A stretch of 64,000 bases of DNA from NCBI RefSeq assembly GCF_003855095.1, contig NZ_CP033972.1, positions 4,340,001 to 4,404,000 on the forward strand. The letters run 5' to 3'. Position numbers and translations under genes: made by a program. The notes beneath the pieces were generated by a model. That model saw nothing but the letters and a program-made list of their open reading frames with translations, had not been told where the DNA came from and did no database searches. This document shows positions 36,240 through 44,312 of the stretch, one piece after another. Numbering within the stretch: position 1 is the stretch's first letter; each line of letters opens with the position of its first letter. This stretch comes from Gordonia insulae (GTDB lineage: Bacteria; Actinomycetota; Actinomycetes; Mycobacteriales; Mycobacteriaceae).

Positions 36240-37030
36240 CGCTCGTGCTGCTCGCGGTGGCCGTCGCAGTGCACTGGTGGCCGGCCACTCGCGTCGAGCA
36301 TCGGCTGACCACCTTGAATGTCTCGGTACGGTCCGCACCGTCGGTGCCGTGGACCGTGATCGGGGCATGCGCGGCGCCGGTGGTCGCGATGATCGCCGGC
36401 AGCGGTCAGGTCGCCGTCGCGGTGTCACTGGTGTGCGTCACGCTGATGTGGCGCCGCCGGCGGTCGCGGCGGACCCGCGGGCAGGAGCAGGAAGCCTCTG
36501 ACCTCGCGCTGGCACTGTCGGTGATGATCGCGGAACTGTCCGTCGGTGCCCCTCCCGCACACGCATGTGCGTCGGCGGCTCGCGAGCTCGCTCGTGCACG
36601 GGCCGACTCGCCCGTGGTGGCCGGACTCGGCACGATGGCCGGCCGGGCCGAGCTCGGCGGGGAGGTCGTCGCGGAGGGGGAGGCATCCGGGCATCTCTCG
36701 TGGCGCCGGGTCGGGGTCGCCTGGCAGCTGGCCGACCGGCACGGCTTGCCGATCGTCGAGCTGCTGGAATCGGTCCGCGCAGACCTCCTCGCGCGCAAGC
36801 AGTTCGCGGCCCGAACCCGTGCCGGGCTGGCCGGCCCGCGGGCAACCGCGACCGTACTCGCGGGCCTGCCGGTCATCGGCATCCTGCTGGGGGAGCTGAT
36901 GGGGGCGCATCCGCTGGGGGTCCTTCTTGGGGGCCGGCTGGGTGGGCTGCTGCTCATCATCGGCACCGCGCTGTCGATGGCCGGACTGGTCTGGGCCGAT
37001 CGGATCACCGATCGTGTGGCGAACCGGTGA
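36236..37030 (+). CDS. tadB: Tad inner-membrane platform protein, TadB type
   Basis: The 264-residue protein has N-terminal hydrophobic segments (about 1-15, 40-70), a T2SSF cytoplasmic domain (about 85-200: SVMIAELSVGAPPAHACASAAREL, LLESVRADLLARKQFAARTRAGLAGPRATA) and C-terminal TM helices (about 205-255). It should form the membrane platform that TadA drives. ATGA overlap with tadA and GTGA overlap with tadC. Confidence 0.87.
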   Translation: MTLVLLAVAVAVHWWPATRVEHRLTTLNVSVRSAPSVPWTVIGACAAPVVAMIAGSGQVAVAVSLVCVTLMWRRRRSRRTRGQEQEASDLALALSVMIAELSVGAPPAHACASAARELARARADSPVVAGLGTMAGRAELGGEVVAEGEASGHLSWRRVGVAWQLADRHGLPIVELLESVRADLLARKQFAARTRAGLAGPRATATVLAGLPVIGILLGELMGAHPLGVLLGGRLGGLLLIIGTALSMAGLVWADRITDRVANR

Positions 37031-37647
37031 ATGCCGCGGCGTTGATCGCCTGCACCATCATCGCTGTCGCACTGTGGGTCTGGCCGTCGTCGCGGTGGTC
37101 GCTATACCGGGTCACCGACAAGCCCGGAGCGGATGGCGACGAGGGCGGATCGTCGTCCCGCCGCCCCGACGACCCATTCGCGATCGCCGCGTCATTCGAC
37201 CTGTTCGCGGTATGCCTGCGGGCCGGTCTGCCGATAGGGGGTGCGGCCGGGGTGGTCGCCGACTCGGCGCCCGTGGGCCTCGCGCAACCGCTCGCGGCGA
37301 CCGCGGATCTCCTCGGCCTCGGCGCCGATCCCGAACATGCCTGGCGCACTTTCGGTCCGGCAGCGGATCGCCGTCGCCGGTCCGGTCCATCGACGGAATC
37401 CGACGTCTTCGACGCGTTGGCAACGCTCGCGCGCCGTTCGGCGAGATCCGGATCGTCGTTGGCCGGGGGGCTCGCGGAGCTCGCCGACAGCACCCGGCGT
37501 CAGGCGCACGATGATGCCCTGGCGGCAGCCGAACGTGCCGGGGTGGCGATCAGCGGGCCGCTCGGGCTCTGTTTCCTGCCGGCGTTCGTCTGCCTCGGCA
37601 TCGTGCCCGTGGTGATCGGACTGGCCGGCACGGTCCTCGGCGGCTGA
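37027..37647 (+). CDS. tadC: Tad platform protein, TadC type (short)
   Basis: The 206-residue protein has an N-terminal TM helix, a T2SSF-like domain (FDLFAVCLRAGLPIGGAAGVVADSAP; ALATLARRSARSGSSLAGGLAELADSTRRQ) and a final hydrophobic pair (GLCFLPAFVCLGIVPVVIGLAGTVL). It is shorter than proteobacterial TadC, as is usual in actinobacteria. GTG 37027 overlaps the tadB stop. A 96-bp gap with its own ribosome-binding site follows before the pilin. Confidence 0.84.
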   Translation: MNAAALIACTIIAVALWVWPSSRWSLYRVTDKPGADGDEGGSSSRRPDDPFAIAASFDLFAVCLRAGLPIGGAAGVVADSAPVGLAQPLAATADLLGLGADPEHAWRTFGPAADRRRRSGPSTESDVFDALATLARRSARSGSSLAGGLAELADSTRRQAHDDALAAAERAGVAISGPLGLCFLPAFVCLGIVPVVIGLAGTVLGG

Positions 37648-37743
37648 ACCGACGATGACCGCGCCGAACCCGATGGAGCCGAATCGCCTCCGGGTGCGTC
37701 CAAGTATCAGCACACAAGTGCATTTACAGGAGGTCAGAACATC

Positions 37744-37962
37744 ATGGTGGACAACATCTTCCGACAGCCGGTGGCGCGACTGCAGACCGCGGTGTGGCGG
37801 GCGGTCACCGACGATGAGGGCATGAGCACCGCGGAGTATGCGATCGGCACCATCGCGGCCGCCGCCTTCGGGGCCATCCTCTACACGGTGGTCACCGGCG
37901 ACAACATCGTGTCCGCGCTCACCGGCATCATCGGCAAGGCGCTCAACACGTCGGTGGGCTGA
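37744..37962 (+). CDS. flp: Flp-type pilin (DUF4244)
   Basis: The 72-residue protein has a charged leader ending DDEGM, then STAEYAIGTIAAAAFGAILYTVVTG. Taking Gly26 as -1, the mature N-terminus is Met-Ser-Thr-Ala-Glu-Tyr, with the Flp-typical Glu at +5 and Tyr at +6, followed by one hydrophobic helix. ACAGGAGG lies before ATG 37744 and is the strongest Shine-Dalgarno of the operon, suiting a highly expressed subunit. No prepilin peptidase gene is in the window. Confidence 0.88.
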   Translation: MVDNIFRQPVARLQTAVWRAVTDDEGMSTAEYAIGTIAAAAFGAILYTVVTGDNIVSALTGIIGKALNTSVG

Positions 37963-38004
37963 GTCATCGGACTTCTCGGACGGGTCCTCGACGATGACCG
38001 GGGG

Positions 38005-38394
38005 ATGGTCACCGTCGAGGGTGCGTATGCGATTGCCGCGATCGTCGGCACGGTGGTCATCGGTGTGGGCGCGGTGGCGGGCGCCTCGGTCCAGATCCGG
38101 TGCACCGACGCGGCCCGGGAGGCGGCGCGGCTCACCGCGATCGGTGACGAGTCGGCGCGTGCGACGGCCGCAGCGCTCGTCGGAGCCGGCGCGCGCATCA
38201 CCATCACCGACAGCGGTGCGCGGATCGTCGCGGAGGTGTCGGCGGGTGTGCCGTTGCTGCCCGCCCTCGAATTGTCCGCGCGGGCGGTCGCGGCAAAGGA
38301 ACCCGACGGACCCGTGGTGGTCGAGGGGGATGGCGCCGAGGCGGGCCCGGCGGACACCGTCATCGACGAACCCGACCCCGAGGAGCCGCCGTGA
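38005..38394 (+). CDS. tadE: TadE-like minor pilin (Rv3655c-like)
   Basis: From ATG 38005 the 129-residue protein starts MVTVEGAYAIAAIVGTVVIGVGAVAG, the hydrophobic helix of TadE-type pseudopilins with Glu at +5 after Gly-Met. AAREAARLTAIGDE is family-typical, and the tail is acidic and Pro-rich. The natural leader (GLLGRVLDDDRG) lies upstream in frame, but the frame there runs back without a start codon to the pilin's TGA (37960-37962). ATG 38005 is therefore the only standard start, yet it removes the charged leader. Confidence 0.78.
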   Translation: MVTVEGAYAIAAIVGTVVIGVGAVAGASVQIRCTDAAREAARLTAIGDESARATAAALVGAGARITITDSGARIVAEVSAGVPLLPALELSARAVAAKEPDGPVVVEGDGAEAGPADTVIDEPDPEEPP

Positions 38395-38762
38395 TGCGAG
38401 CGAAACTGCGCTGCTGCGATGACCGCGGATTCGCCACGATCCTCGGAGCCTTCGTGATCGCGGCGATCGCGGCCGTTTCGGTGGTGATGCTCTACGTGGG
38501 TGCGGCCGTGCTGGCGCGTCACCGTGCGCAGTCCGCCGCGGATCTGGCCGCGCTTGCTGCGGCGCAGGACCATGTGGTCGCCGAACCGGATCCGTGTGCG
38601 ACCGCCCGGCAGGTGGCCGACGCCCAGCAGGTCCGTGCACGGATCGACGGGTGTGCGGTCGACGGCGTGGACGTGGTGCTCACCGTAGAGGTACCGGTGG
38701 AGCTCGGCCCGTTCGGCGTGCATGTCGCGAAGGCCTCGGCGCGGGCGGGGCCGGTGGACTGA
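38394..38762 (+). CDS. TadE/TadG-like secretion protein (Rv3654c-like)
   Basis: The 122-residue protein has the leader CCDDRGFATILG, then one TM helix (AFVIAAIAAVSVVMLYVGAAVLA) and RHRAQSAADLAALAAAQ, the helicase/secretion neighbourhood TadE-like signature. The C-terminal part has two cysteines (DPCATA, DGCAVDG). ATG 38394 overlaps the tadE stop (TGATG); GTG 38391 one codon earlier is equivalent. It is the last gene of the tad operon. Homologues in mycobacteria are reported as secreted or host-interacting, which cannot be judged here. Confidence 0.82.
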   Translation: MRAKLRCCDDRGFATILGAFVIAAIAAVSVVMLYVGAAVLARHRAQSAADLAALAAAQDHVVAEPDPCATARQVADAQQVRARIDGCAVDGVDVVLTVEVPVELGPFGVHVAKASARAGPVD

Positions 38763-38835
38763 GCCGACACCCCGGGGAACACCGCGGTCCCGAACCTCTT
38801 CCAGTAACCGCGATCGCTGTCGTATGGTCCCTCAC

Positions 38836-39894
38836 GTGACCGCGAATGGGACCGAGCCCCGGGTGCTCGATGAACTGGGCTACTACCTGCTGGCCGGTGC
38901 CGGCGGCGAGGGGCCGGCCGCCCTGATGGACGAGACCCGACAGGGCGAGGCCCTCGGGCTGGGTACCGCGTTCATCTCCGAACGATGGAACGTGAAGGAG
39001 GCGTCGTCACTCGTCGGGGCGGCCTGTGCGGTCAGTGAACGCATGCAGATCGCCACGGCAGCAACCAATCACAACACCCGGCATCCGCTGATCACGGCAT
39101 CGTGGGCGACCACGATGCATCGATTGTCGGGCGGTCGCTTCACCCTGGGACTCGGCCGGGGAATCGCCGCCATGTACCAGGCATTCGGGGTGCCCGCGGT
39201 CACCACCGCGCAGATGGAGGACTTCGCGCAGGTGATGCGCCGACTGTGGCACGGCGAGCTGATCTTCGGCCATGACGGGCCGATCGGTTCCTATGACCTG
39301 CTCTTCCTCGATCCGGACTTCGACGAGGACATCCGACTGGCCATCGTCGCGTTCGGCCCGCAGACCCTGGCGCTCGGCGGGCGGGAGTTCGACGACGTCA
39401 TCCTGCACACCTATTTCACCCCGGAGACGTTGCAGCGCAGCGTGAAGACGGTCAAGCAGGCGGCCGAGCAGGCGGGACGGGACCCCGACAGCGTGCGCGT
39501 CTGGTCGTGTTTCGCGACGGTGGGTGATCATCTGCCCGAGGAACTCCGGTTGAAGAAGACCGTCGGCCGGTTGGCCACCTATCTGCAGGGTTACGGCGAC
39601 CTGCTGGTGCGCACCAACGGCTGGGATGCCGCGGTGCTGCAACGCTTCCGCGACGATCCGGTGGTGCAGTCGATACCCGGCGGAATCGACCACAAGGCCG
39701 ACGCGGATCAGATCGAACACATCGCCGGGCTGATCCCCGACGAATGGCTCGAGCCGTCGGCGACCGGGTCACCCTCGCAGTGCGCTGCTCGCATCCGGCA
39801 GGAGTTCGAACTCGGGGCCGACGCCGTCATCATGCACGGCGCCTCCCCGGCCGAACTCGAGCCGGTCGTGACGGCCTACCGGGCCGGTGACTGA
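38836..39894 (+). CDS. F420-dependent LLM-class oxidoreductase (TIGR03857-type)
   Basis: The 352-residue luciferase-like TIM barrel has GLGTAFISERWNVKEAS, the Asn-His stretch ATNHNTRHP, and GRFTLGLGRG, typical of actinobacterial F420 enzymes. Substrate unknown. TATGGT (38823-38828) ends 7 nt before GTG 38836, so a leaderless GTG start is favoured over ATG 38824, which lies inside that -10 element. It converges on the small gene at 39909. Confidence 0.83.
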   Translation: MTANGTEPRVLDELGYYLLAGAGGEGPAALMDETRQGEALGLGTAFISERWNVKEASSLVGAACAVSERMQIATAATNHNTRHPLITASWATTMHRLSGGRFTLGLGRGIAAMYQAFGVPAVTTAQMEDFAQVMRRLWHGELIFGHDGPIGSYDLLFLDPDFDEDIRLAIVAFGPQTLALGGREFDDVILHTYFTPETLQRSVKTVKQAAEQAGRDPDSVRVWSCFATVGDHLPEELRLKKTVGRLATYLQGYGDLLVRTNGWDAAVLQRFRDDPVVQSIPGGIDHKADADQIEHIAGLIPDEWLEPSATGSPSQCAARIRQEFELGADAVIMHGASPAELEPVVTAYRAGD

Positions 39895-39908
39895 ACCCGG
39901 CCGCCCCG

Positions 39909-40484
39909 TCACGCGTCGTCGCCGCCGACCACGATCCGTTCCGGGTAGACGCGGCGAGACTGCAACGGCGCGAACCAGATCTGGCCGAAATCGATCGCGT
40001 CGTCGCCCAGGTACCCGAGACCGAAGGCGTCGGTGTCCGGGGCGTCCGGCATGTAGCGGGTCGCGGCACGGACGAACGGCGTCCAGTGGACCAGTTCACC
40101 TTCGGTGAGGAACGCGCCGGCGATGGCCCGGCTGCGGAGGTGCCGAGGCGCAGTCGGTGAGAGCGGGTCGTGGTCGGCGGCCGCGAGGTAGACCTCGCCG
40201 AGGCCCGGGGTGACGTGTGGTCCGACCATCGCGCTCTGCAGATACCAGTGCGCCGTGCGGACCACCGCGGCGTGATATCCGCCGCGCTGAGCGGCGCACC
40301 AGGCGTAATGGAGATCGAGCGCATCCATCGCGGCGTCGTGATCGAAGAACACGTCGCGCTCGCCGATGGTCGCGGGCAGCGAGTCGGCGTTCTCGGTCGG
40401 CCGGGCGAGCAGGAAGTACGCGGGCCGCGCGGACGTGATCGTTCGCGAGGAGTTCTCGCGGCCGTCGGTCCGATCGTCAGTCAT
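39909..40484 (-). CDS. Conserved hypothetical protein coupled to the MrfA-like helicase
   Basis: The 191-residue protein has no family I recognise. It starts MTDDRTDGRENSS, contains HYAWCAAQRGGYHAAVVRTAHWYLQ and ends with QIWFAPLQSRRVYPERIVVGGDD. Two Cys and many Trp/Tyr/His are scattered, and there is no signal peptide or TM helix. ATG 40484 lies 8 nt inside the helicase 3' end, so translation is coupled, and the two may act together. Confidence 0.75.
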   Translation of the reverse strand: MTDDRTDGRENSSRTITSARPAYFLLARPTENADSLPATIGERDVFFDHDAAMDALDLHYAWCAAQRGGYHAAVVRTAHWYLQSAMVGPHVTPGLGEVYLAAADHDPLSPTAPRHLRSRAIAGAFLTEGELVHWTPFVRAATRYMPDAPDTDAFGLGYLGDDAIDFGQIWFAPLQSRRVYPERIVVGGDDA

Positions 40485-42831
40485 GACTCGAGTATTGCCG
40501 ACCGAGCAGCGTGAGGACCTTGATCGCGCCGTCTTTGTCGAGCGGATCGTTACCGTTGCCACACTTCGGCGACTGCACGCACGACGGGCATCCGGCCTCG
40601 CATCGACAGCTCGACACGGCATCCCGGGTGGCGGCGATCCAGGTGGCGAAGGCGGCGAAGCCGCGGTCGGCGAACCCTGCGCCGCCCATGTAGCCGTCGT
40701 AGACGAACACGGTGGGCAGCCCGGTGTCGGGGTGCTGGTTGGTCGACAGTCCGCCGATGTCCCATCGATCGCAGGACGCGACCAGCGGCAGCAGCCCGAT
40801 CGCGGCATGCTCGGCGGCGTGCAACGCGCCGGGGAACCGGCCGACGGTGACCCCCACACCCTCCAGGGATTCCGGTGTCAGCGTGTACATCACCGCGCGG
40901 GTGCTCAACGTCTGTCGCGGCATGTCGAGTTCGACGGCGTCGAGGACCTCACCCGACAGCAGGGTGCGCAGGTAGCCGACCACCTGATGGGTGACGTCGA
41001 CCTCCACCAGCGCGACCGTCAGGTCCCCCAGGTCGAGACGCTGCACCACGTCGGTGACGGTGATGTCGGTGGTCTCGCGGGCCGACGTGGTCCAGTCGGG
41101 TTCCTCCGGGTGCGCCAGCGCCAACCCGTCGGTGAGGTCCAGTTCGTCGACGACGTAGGAGGCGCCCTGATGGATGTGCAGCGCGCCGGGGTGAACAGTC
41201 GACATCGCACGACCCGAGTCGACGGTGCCCAGCAATTGCGACGTCGTGGTGTCCACGATCAGGACCTGCCCACCTATCCCGCCCCGGATGTCGATGTCGG
41301 CGTGCGGTTCCACCCCCGCCGCCACATACCAGCCGGCCTTGCGGCGCTTGAGCATGCCGTCGGCGGCCAGCTTCGCAACGGTCTCGGTGGCCTGCCACTT
41401 CTCGATCTCGCTGTCCTGCAAGGGGAGCTCGGCCGCCGCGCAGAGCAGATGCGGACCCAGGATGTACGGGTTCGTCGGATCGGTGACGGTGGCCTCCACC
41501 GGACGGCCGAGCAACGCCTCCGGATGATGCACGAGATAGGTGTCGAGCGGATCGTCGCGGGCGACGAGGACGACCAGGGAATCCCCGGAAGTCCGCTGCC
41601 GTCCCGCCCGCCCGGCCTGCTGCCAGAACGAGGCGACCGTCCCCGGATAGCCGCCGACGATCACCGCGTCGAGGCCGCTGATGTCCACCCCGAGTTCGAG
41701 TGCGTTGGTGGTGGCCACACCGATCAGCTCCCCGTCGGAGATCGCACGCTCGAGCCGTCGACGATCGTCGGCGAGATAGCCGGCCCGGTAGGCGGCCACC
41801 TTGTCGACGAGATCGGGGGCGGTCTGCGAGAGCAGATGACGTGCTTGGCGCGCGGTCAGTTCCACACCCCGCCGGCTGCGCTGGAAGCAGAGGGTGCGGG
41901 CGCCCTCCACGACGAAATCGGCCAGCAGTCGGGCTGATTCGGAGCCCGCCGAGCGGCGGATCGGGGCGCCGTTCTCGCCGGTCACCACGGGCAGGAAATC
42001 CGGCTCCCACAGTGCGACGGTCCGTTCACCGCGGGGGGAGCCGTCATCGGTGACGGCGATCGCCGGCTCGCCGATCAAGCGGGTCAAGGCTTCTGCGGGT
42101 TCGGCCATCGTCGCGCTGGTGCCGATGACCGTCGGATCACCACCGGCGGACCGGGCGATCCGCAACAGGCGTTGTAGAACAAGTGCAGTGTGCGAACCGA
42201 ATACGCCCCGATAGTGGTGGGCCTCGTCGACCACGATGTAGGCGAGATGTCGGAAGAAGTGTCGCCACCGCGCGTGTCCGGAGAGGATGCCGATGTGCAG
42301 CATGTCCGGATTCGTGAAGATCCATCGCGAGTGCGCCCGAGCCCACTGCCGTACCTCAACATCTGTGTCACCGTCGTACGCGCACGGTTGCAGATGGATG
42401 AACTCCCGGCGTCCGGCAGATGACCCGCCCGGCCCCGATGCCATGAGTAGCGAAGTCACCGAACGGATCTGGTCGGCACCGAGTGCCTTGGTCGGCGAGA
42501 GATAGAGCGCCGTCGCATTCGGATCCTTCGACAGCGTGGTCAGAATGGGTAATTGGTACGCCAGCGACTTTCCGGATGCGGTGCCGGTGCACAGCGCGAC
42601 ATGTTCTCCGCGATAAGCGGCCTCGGCCGCGACGGCCTGATGGGTCCACGGTTGCTCGACGCCGGATTCGACGAAGGCGTTCACCAGCTCGGGCGGTGCC
42701 CATTCCGGCCACTCGGTGAATGATGCTGCCCGCGAACCGATTACCGACATGTGAGTGAGGCACGACGCCTCGGCGTCGGTGCCCGCCATGCTGCGGTGAA
42801 GGAGTTCGGAACCGAATGTTGGATTCTGCAT
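40477..42831 (-). CDS. mrfA: DEAH-box helicase with C-terminal Zn-binding DUF1998 domain (MrfA/Rv3649-like)
   Basis: The 784-residue superfamily 2 helicase has Walker A TGTASGKSLAY, VVDEAHHYRG (motif II), GTSATMAEP (motif III), ATNALELGVDISGLD and QQAGRAGRQ (motifs V/VI). The C-terminal zinc cluster CRCEAGCPSCVQSPKCG (about 751-767) is the DUF1998 signature. Bacillus MrfA, with MrfB, excises mitomycin adducts independently of UvrABC, so a DNA-repair role is likely. In that system the partner is a nuclease; the coupled downstream gene here shows no nuclease motif. Confidence 0.9.
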   Translation of the reverse strand: MQNPTFGSELLHRSMAGTDAEASCLTHMSVIGSRAASFTEWPEWAPPELVNAFVESGVEQPWTHQAVAAEAAYRGEHVALCTGTASGKSLAYQLPILTTLSKDPNATALYLSPTKALGADQIRSVTSLLMASGPGGSSAGRREFIHLQPCAYDGDTDVEVRQWARAHSRWIFTNPDMLHIGILSGHARWRHFFRHLAYIVVDEAHHYRGVFGSHTALVLQRLLRIARSAGGDPTVIGTSATMAEPAEALTRLIGEPAIAVTDDGSPRGERTVALWEPDFLPVVTGENGAPIRRSAGSESARLLADFVVEGARTLCFQRSRRGVELTARQARHLLSQTAPDLVDKVAAYRAGYLADDRRRLERAISDGELIGVATTNALELGVDISGLDAVIVGGYPGTVASFWQQAGRAGRQRTSGDSLVVLVARDDPLDTYLVHHPEALLGRPVEATVTDPTNPYILGPHLLCAAAELPLQDSEIEKWQATETVAKLAADGMLKRRKAGWYVAAGVEPHADIDIRGGIGGQVLIVDTTTSQLLGTVDSGRAMSTVHPGALHIHQGASYVVDELDLTDGLALAHPEEPDWTTSARETTDITVTDVVQRLDLGDLTVALVEVDVTHQVVGYLRTLLSGEVLDAVELDMPRQTLSTRAVMYTLTPESLEGVGVTVGRFPGALHAAEHAAIGLLPLVASCDRWDIGGLSTNQHPDTGLPTVFVYDGYMGGAGFADRGFAAFATWIAATRDAVSSCRCEAGCPSCVQSPKCGNGNDPLDKDGAIKVLTLLGRQYSSHD

Positions 42832-43158
42832 TGTTGCTCGATCAAACGCCGACGGCGTTCGCCAACGTGGACTCCGATGTTACTTCGGGATGTCGAAACG
42901 ACGAAAAAAGCGAGGTTTTCGCCCAGTTTGGTTGGGGTGACTATCGCGGGCGGTCCGAACATGATTGACTAGTGGCGGTCGCAGCTTTCGTGAGGCGCCG
43001 GACATCCGGTTGCGCAGCGAGATCGTGTTTCGGCCGTGGTACTGAGGCTGGTTTGGCGGGGTTCTCCGCGGGGTCCATCGAGGTATGGCGGTCGTGACCG
43101 ACCACGACACGAGACCATCGTGTCGCGTCTGTTGGAATGTCAGTAAAGGATTGCAGTA
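42832..43158. promoter_or_regulatory. cspA promoter and long 5' leader
   Basis: This is 327 bp without a recognisable gene, between divergent helicase and cspA genes. AAAGGA (43146-43151) serves cspA. Cold-shock genes often have long structured leaders, and this stretch is AT-richer than its surroundings. I cannot identify a firm -10/-35 pair. Confidence 0.5.
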
Positions 43159-43362
43159 ATGGCACAGGGAACTGTGAAGTGGTTCAACGCGGAAAAGGGC
43201 TTCGGCTTCATCGCGCCTGATGAGGGGTCTGATGACGTGTTCGTCCACTACTCCGAGATCCAGGGCTCGGGATTCCGGACCCTCGAGGAGAACCAGCGCG
43301 TCGAGTTCGAGGTTGGTCAGGGCACCAAGGGCCCGCAGGCCACCGGCGTCCGCGCCGTCTAG
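43159..43362 (+). CDS. cspA: Cold shock protein
   Basis: This 67-residue single OB-fold RNA chaperone has RNP1 [11 protein letters not shown] and RNP2 VFVHYSEI intact, with [12 protein letters not shown] at the N-terminus. Length and sequence match CspA (Rv3648c equivalent). AAAGGA lies 8 nt before ATG 43159. A strong intrinsic terminator follows, so it is monocistronic. Confidence 0.96.
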   Translation: MAQGTVKWFNAEKGFGFIAPDEGSDDVFVHYSEIQGSGFRTLEENQRVEFEVGQGTKGPQATGVRAV

Positions 43363-43403
43363 GAGTCACCTCCTGCAAGCTGCGAAGCAAGCTTGAGCGA
43401 AGC

Positions 43404-43444
43404 CGCTCCCGGTCACCGTCAAGGTGGCCGGGAGCGTCTTTTTT
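43404..43444 (+). terminator. Rho-independent terminator of cspA
   Basis: The stem CGCTCCCGG (43404-43412) / CCGGGAGCG (43428-43436), extended by CACC/GGTG inside, has the loop GTCAA and is followed by TCTTTTTT. It is the clearest intrinsic terminator in the window. Confidence 0.92.
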
Positions 43445-43505
43445 GATGCCCTCCGGGGCGCGCGCATCGACCCCGGTGACGTGTTCACACAGTAATCTCG
43501 GTGAT

Positions 43506-44093
43506 GTGGGCCAGCTGTCGTTCTTCTCGGCGCAGATCGACCGGCCCGCGTACGACGATCTCGCGGGGCTGTTGGCCGCGCACGGCCAGGCCGTCCGATC
43601 GGATTCCGGTACGCGGGTCTCGGTGGTCGTTGACGAACTCTGGCGTGCCCGCGCACTCGTCGAGGAGATCGCGGAGACCGGCGCCGCCGCGGAGATCGCC
43701 ACCTCGGAAGAGGGCAGCCCGATCGCGCGGACCGCACATTCCCACGAACTCGACGAATTGCACCGGCGGTGGTCGTCCGGAGCGGTCAAGGCGATGCCCA
43801 AGGGGTGGGTGCCCTCGCCGCGCGCACTGCGCCTGTGGGCGATCGCGGCGGGCGAACCCGACGGCGACCGCTATCTCCTGGGACTCGACGCCCACGCGCC
43901 CGACACCCACGCCGTACTCGCCACCGCACTGATGCGGGTCGGTATCGCGCCCACGCTGGTGGGGACGCGCGGCCATTCACCCTCACTGCGGATCGCCGGG
44001 AAACGTCGCCTGACCCATCTGCTCGAATACGTGGGCGAACCGCCGGCCCAGCCCGGTGCCCATGCACACTGGCCGATGGTCCCCGGCTTCTGA
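43506..44093 (+). CDS. Conserved actinobacterial hypothetical (Rv3647c-like)
   Basis: The 195-residue protein has no named domain I recognise. It begins MGQLSFFSAQIDRPAYDDLAGLLAAHGQ, has a DELWRARALVEEI helix, and ends with RIAGKRRLTHLLEYVGEPP. Its place between cspA and topA matches Rv3647c. TAATCT (43493-43498) ends 7 nt before GTG 43506, which sets the start. No membrane segments. Confidence 0.8.
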   Translation: MGQLSFFSAQIDRPAYDDLAGLLAAHGQAVRSDSGTRVSVVVDELWRARALVEEIAETGAAAEIATSEEGSPIARTAHSHELDELHRRWSSGAVKAMPKGWVPSPRALRLWAIAAGEPDGDRYLLGLDAHAPDTHAVLATALMRVGIAPTLVGTRGHSPSLRIAGKRRLTHLLEYVGEPPAQPGAHAHWPMVPGF

Positions 44094-44217
44094 CACACCA
44101 TTCGAACGGTCGAGGTCGAGACCGGCAAGAATCCGCTGACCTGGCGTTATCCGCCGCCCGATGCGCAATTTGTCACACTGGACCTTTACGAAGGGAATCC
44201 GGATGTGCAAACAGCGC

Positions 44218-44229
44218 TATATATAAGGT
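44218..44229 (+). promoter_or_regulatory. AT-rich -10 region upstream of topA
   Basis: TATATATAAGGT is a striking AT run in GC-rich DNA 84 bp before topA. Its TATAAG portion fits a -10 element. No good -35 is visible. Supercoiling-sensitive topA promoters often have such AT-rich -10 regions, which is an inference here. Confidence 0.5.
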
Positions 44230-44312
44230 ACAAACCTCAACGAGTGACGATGTGTCCGACCAGCGAGTCCGGACCCACGGCACCAGCAGCGAAAGCGAAG
44301 TAAGGACGCCCG

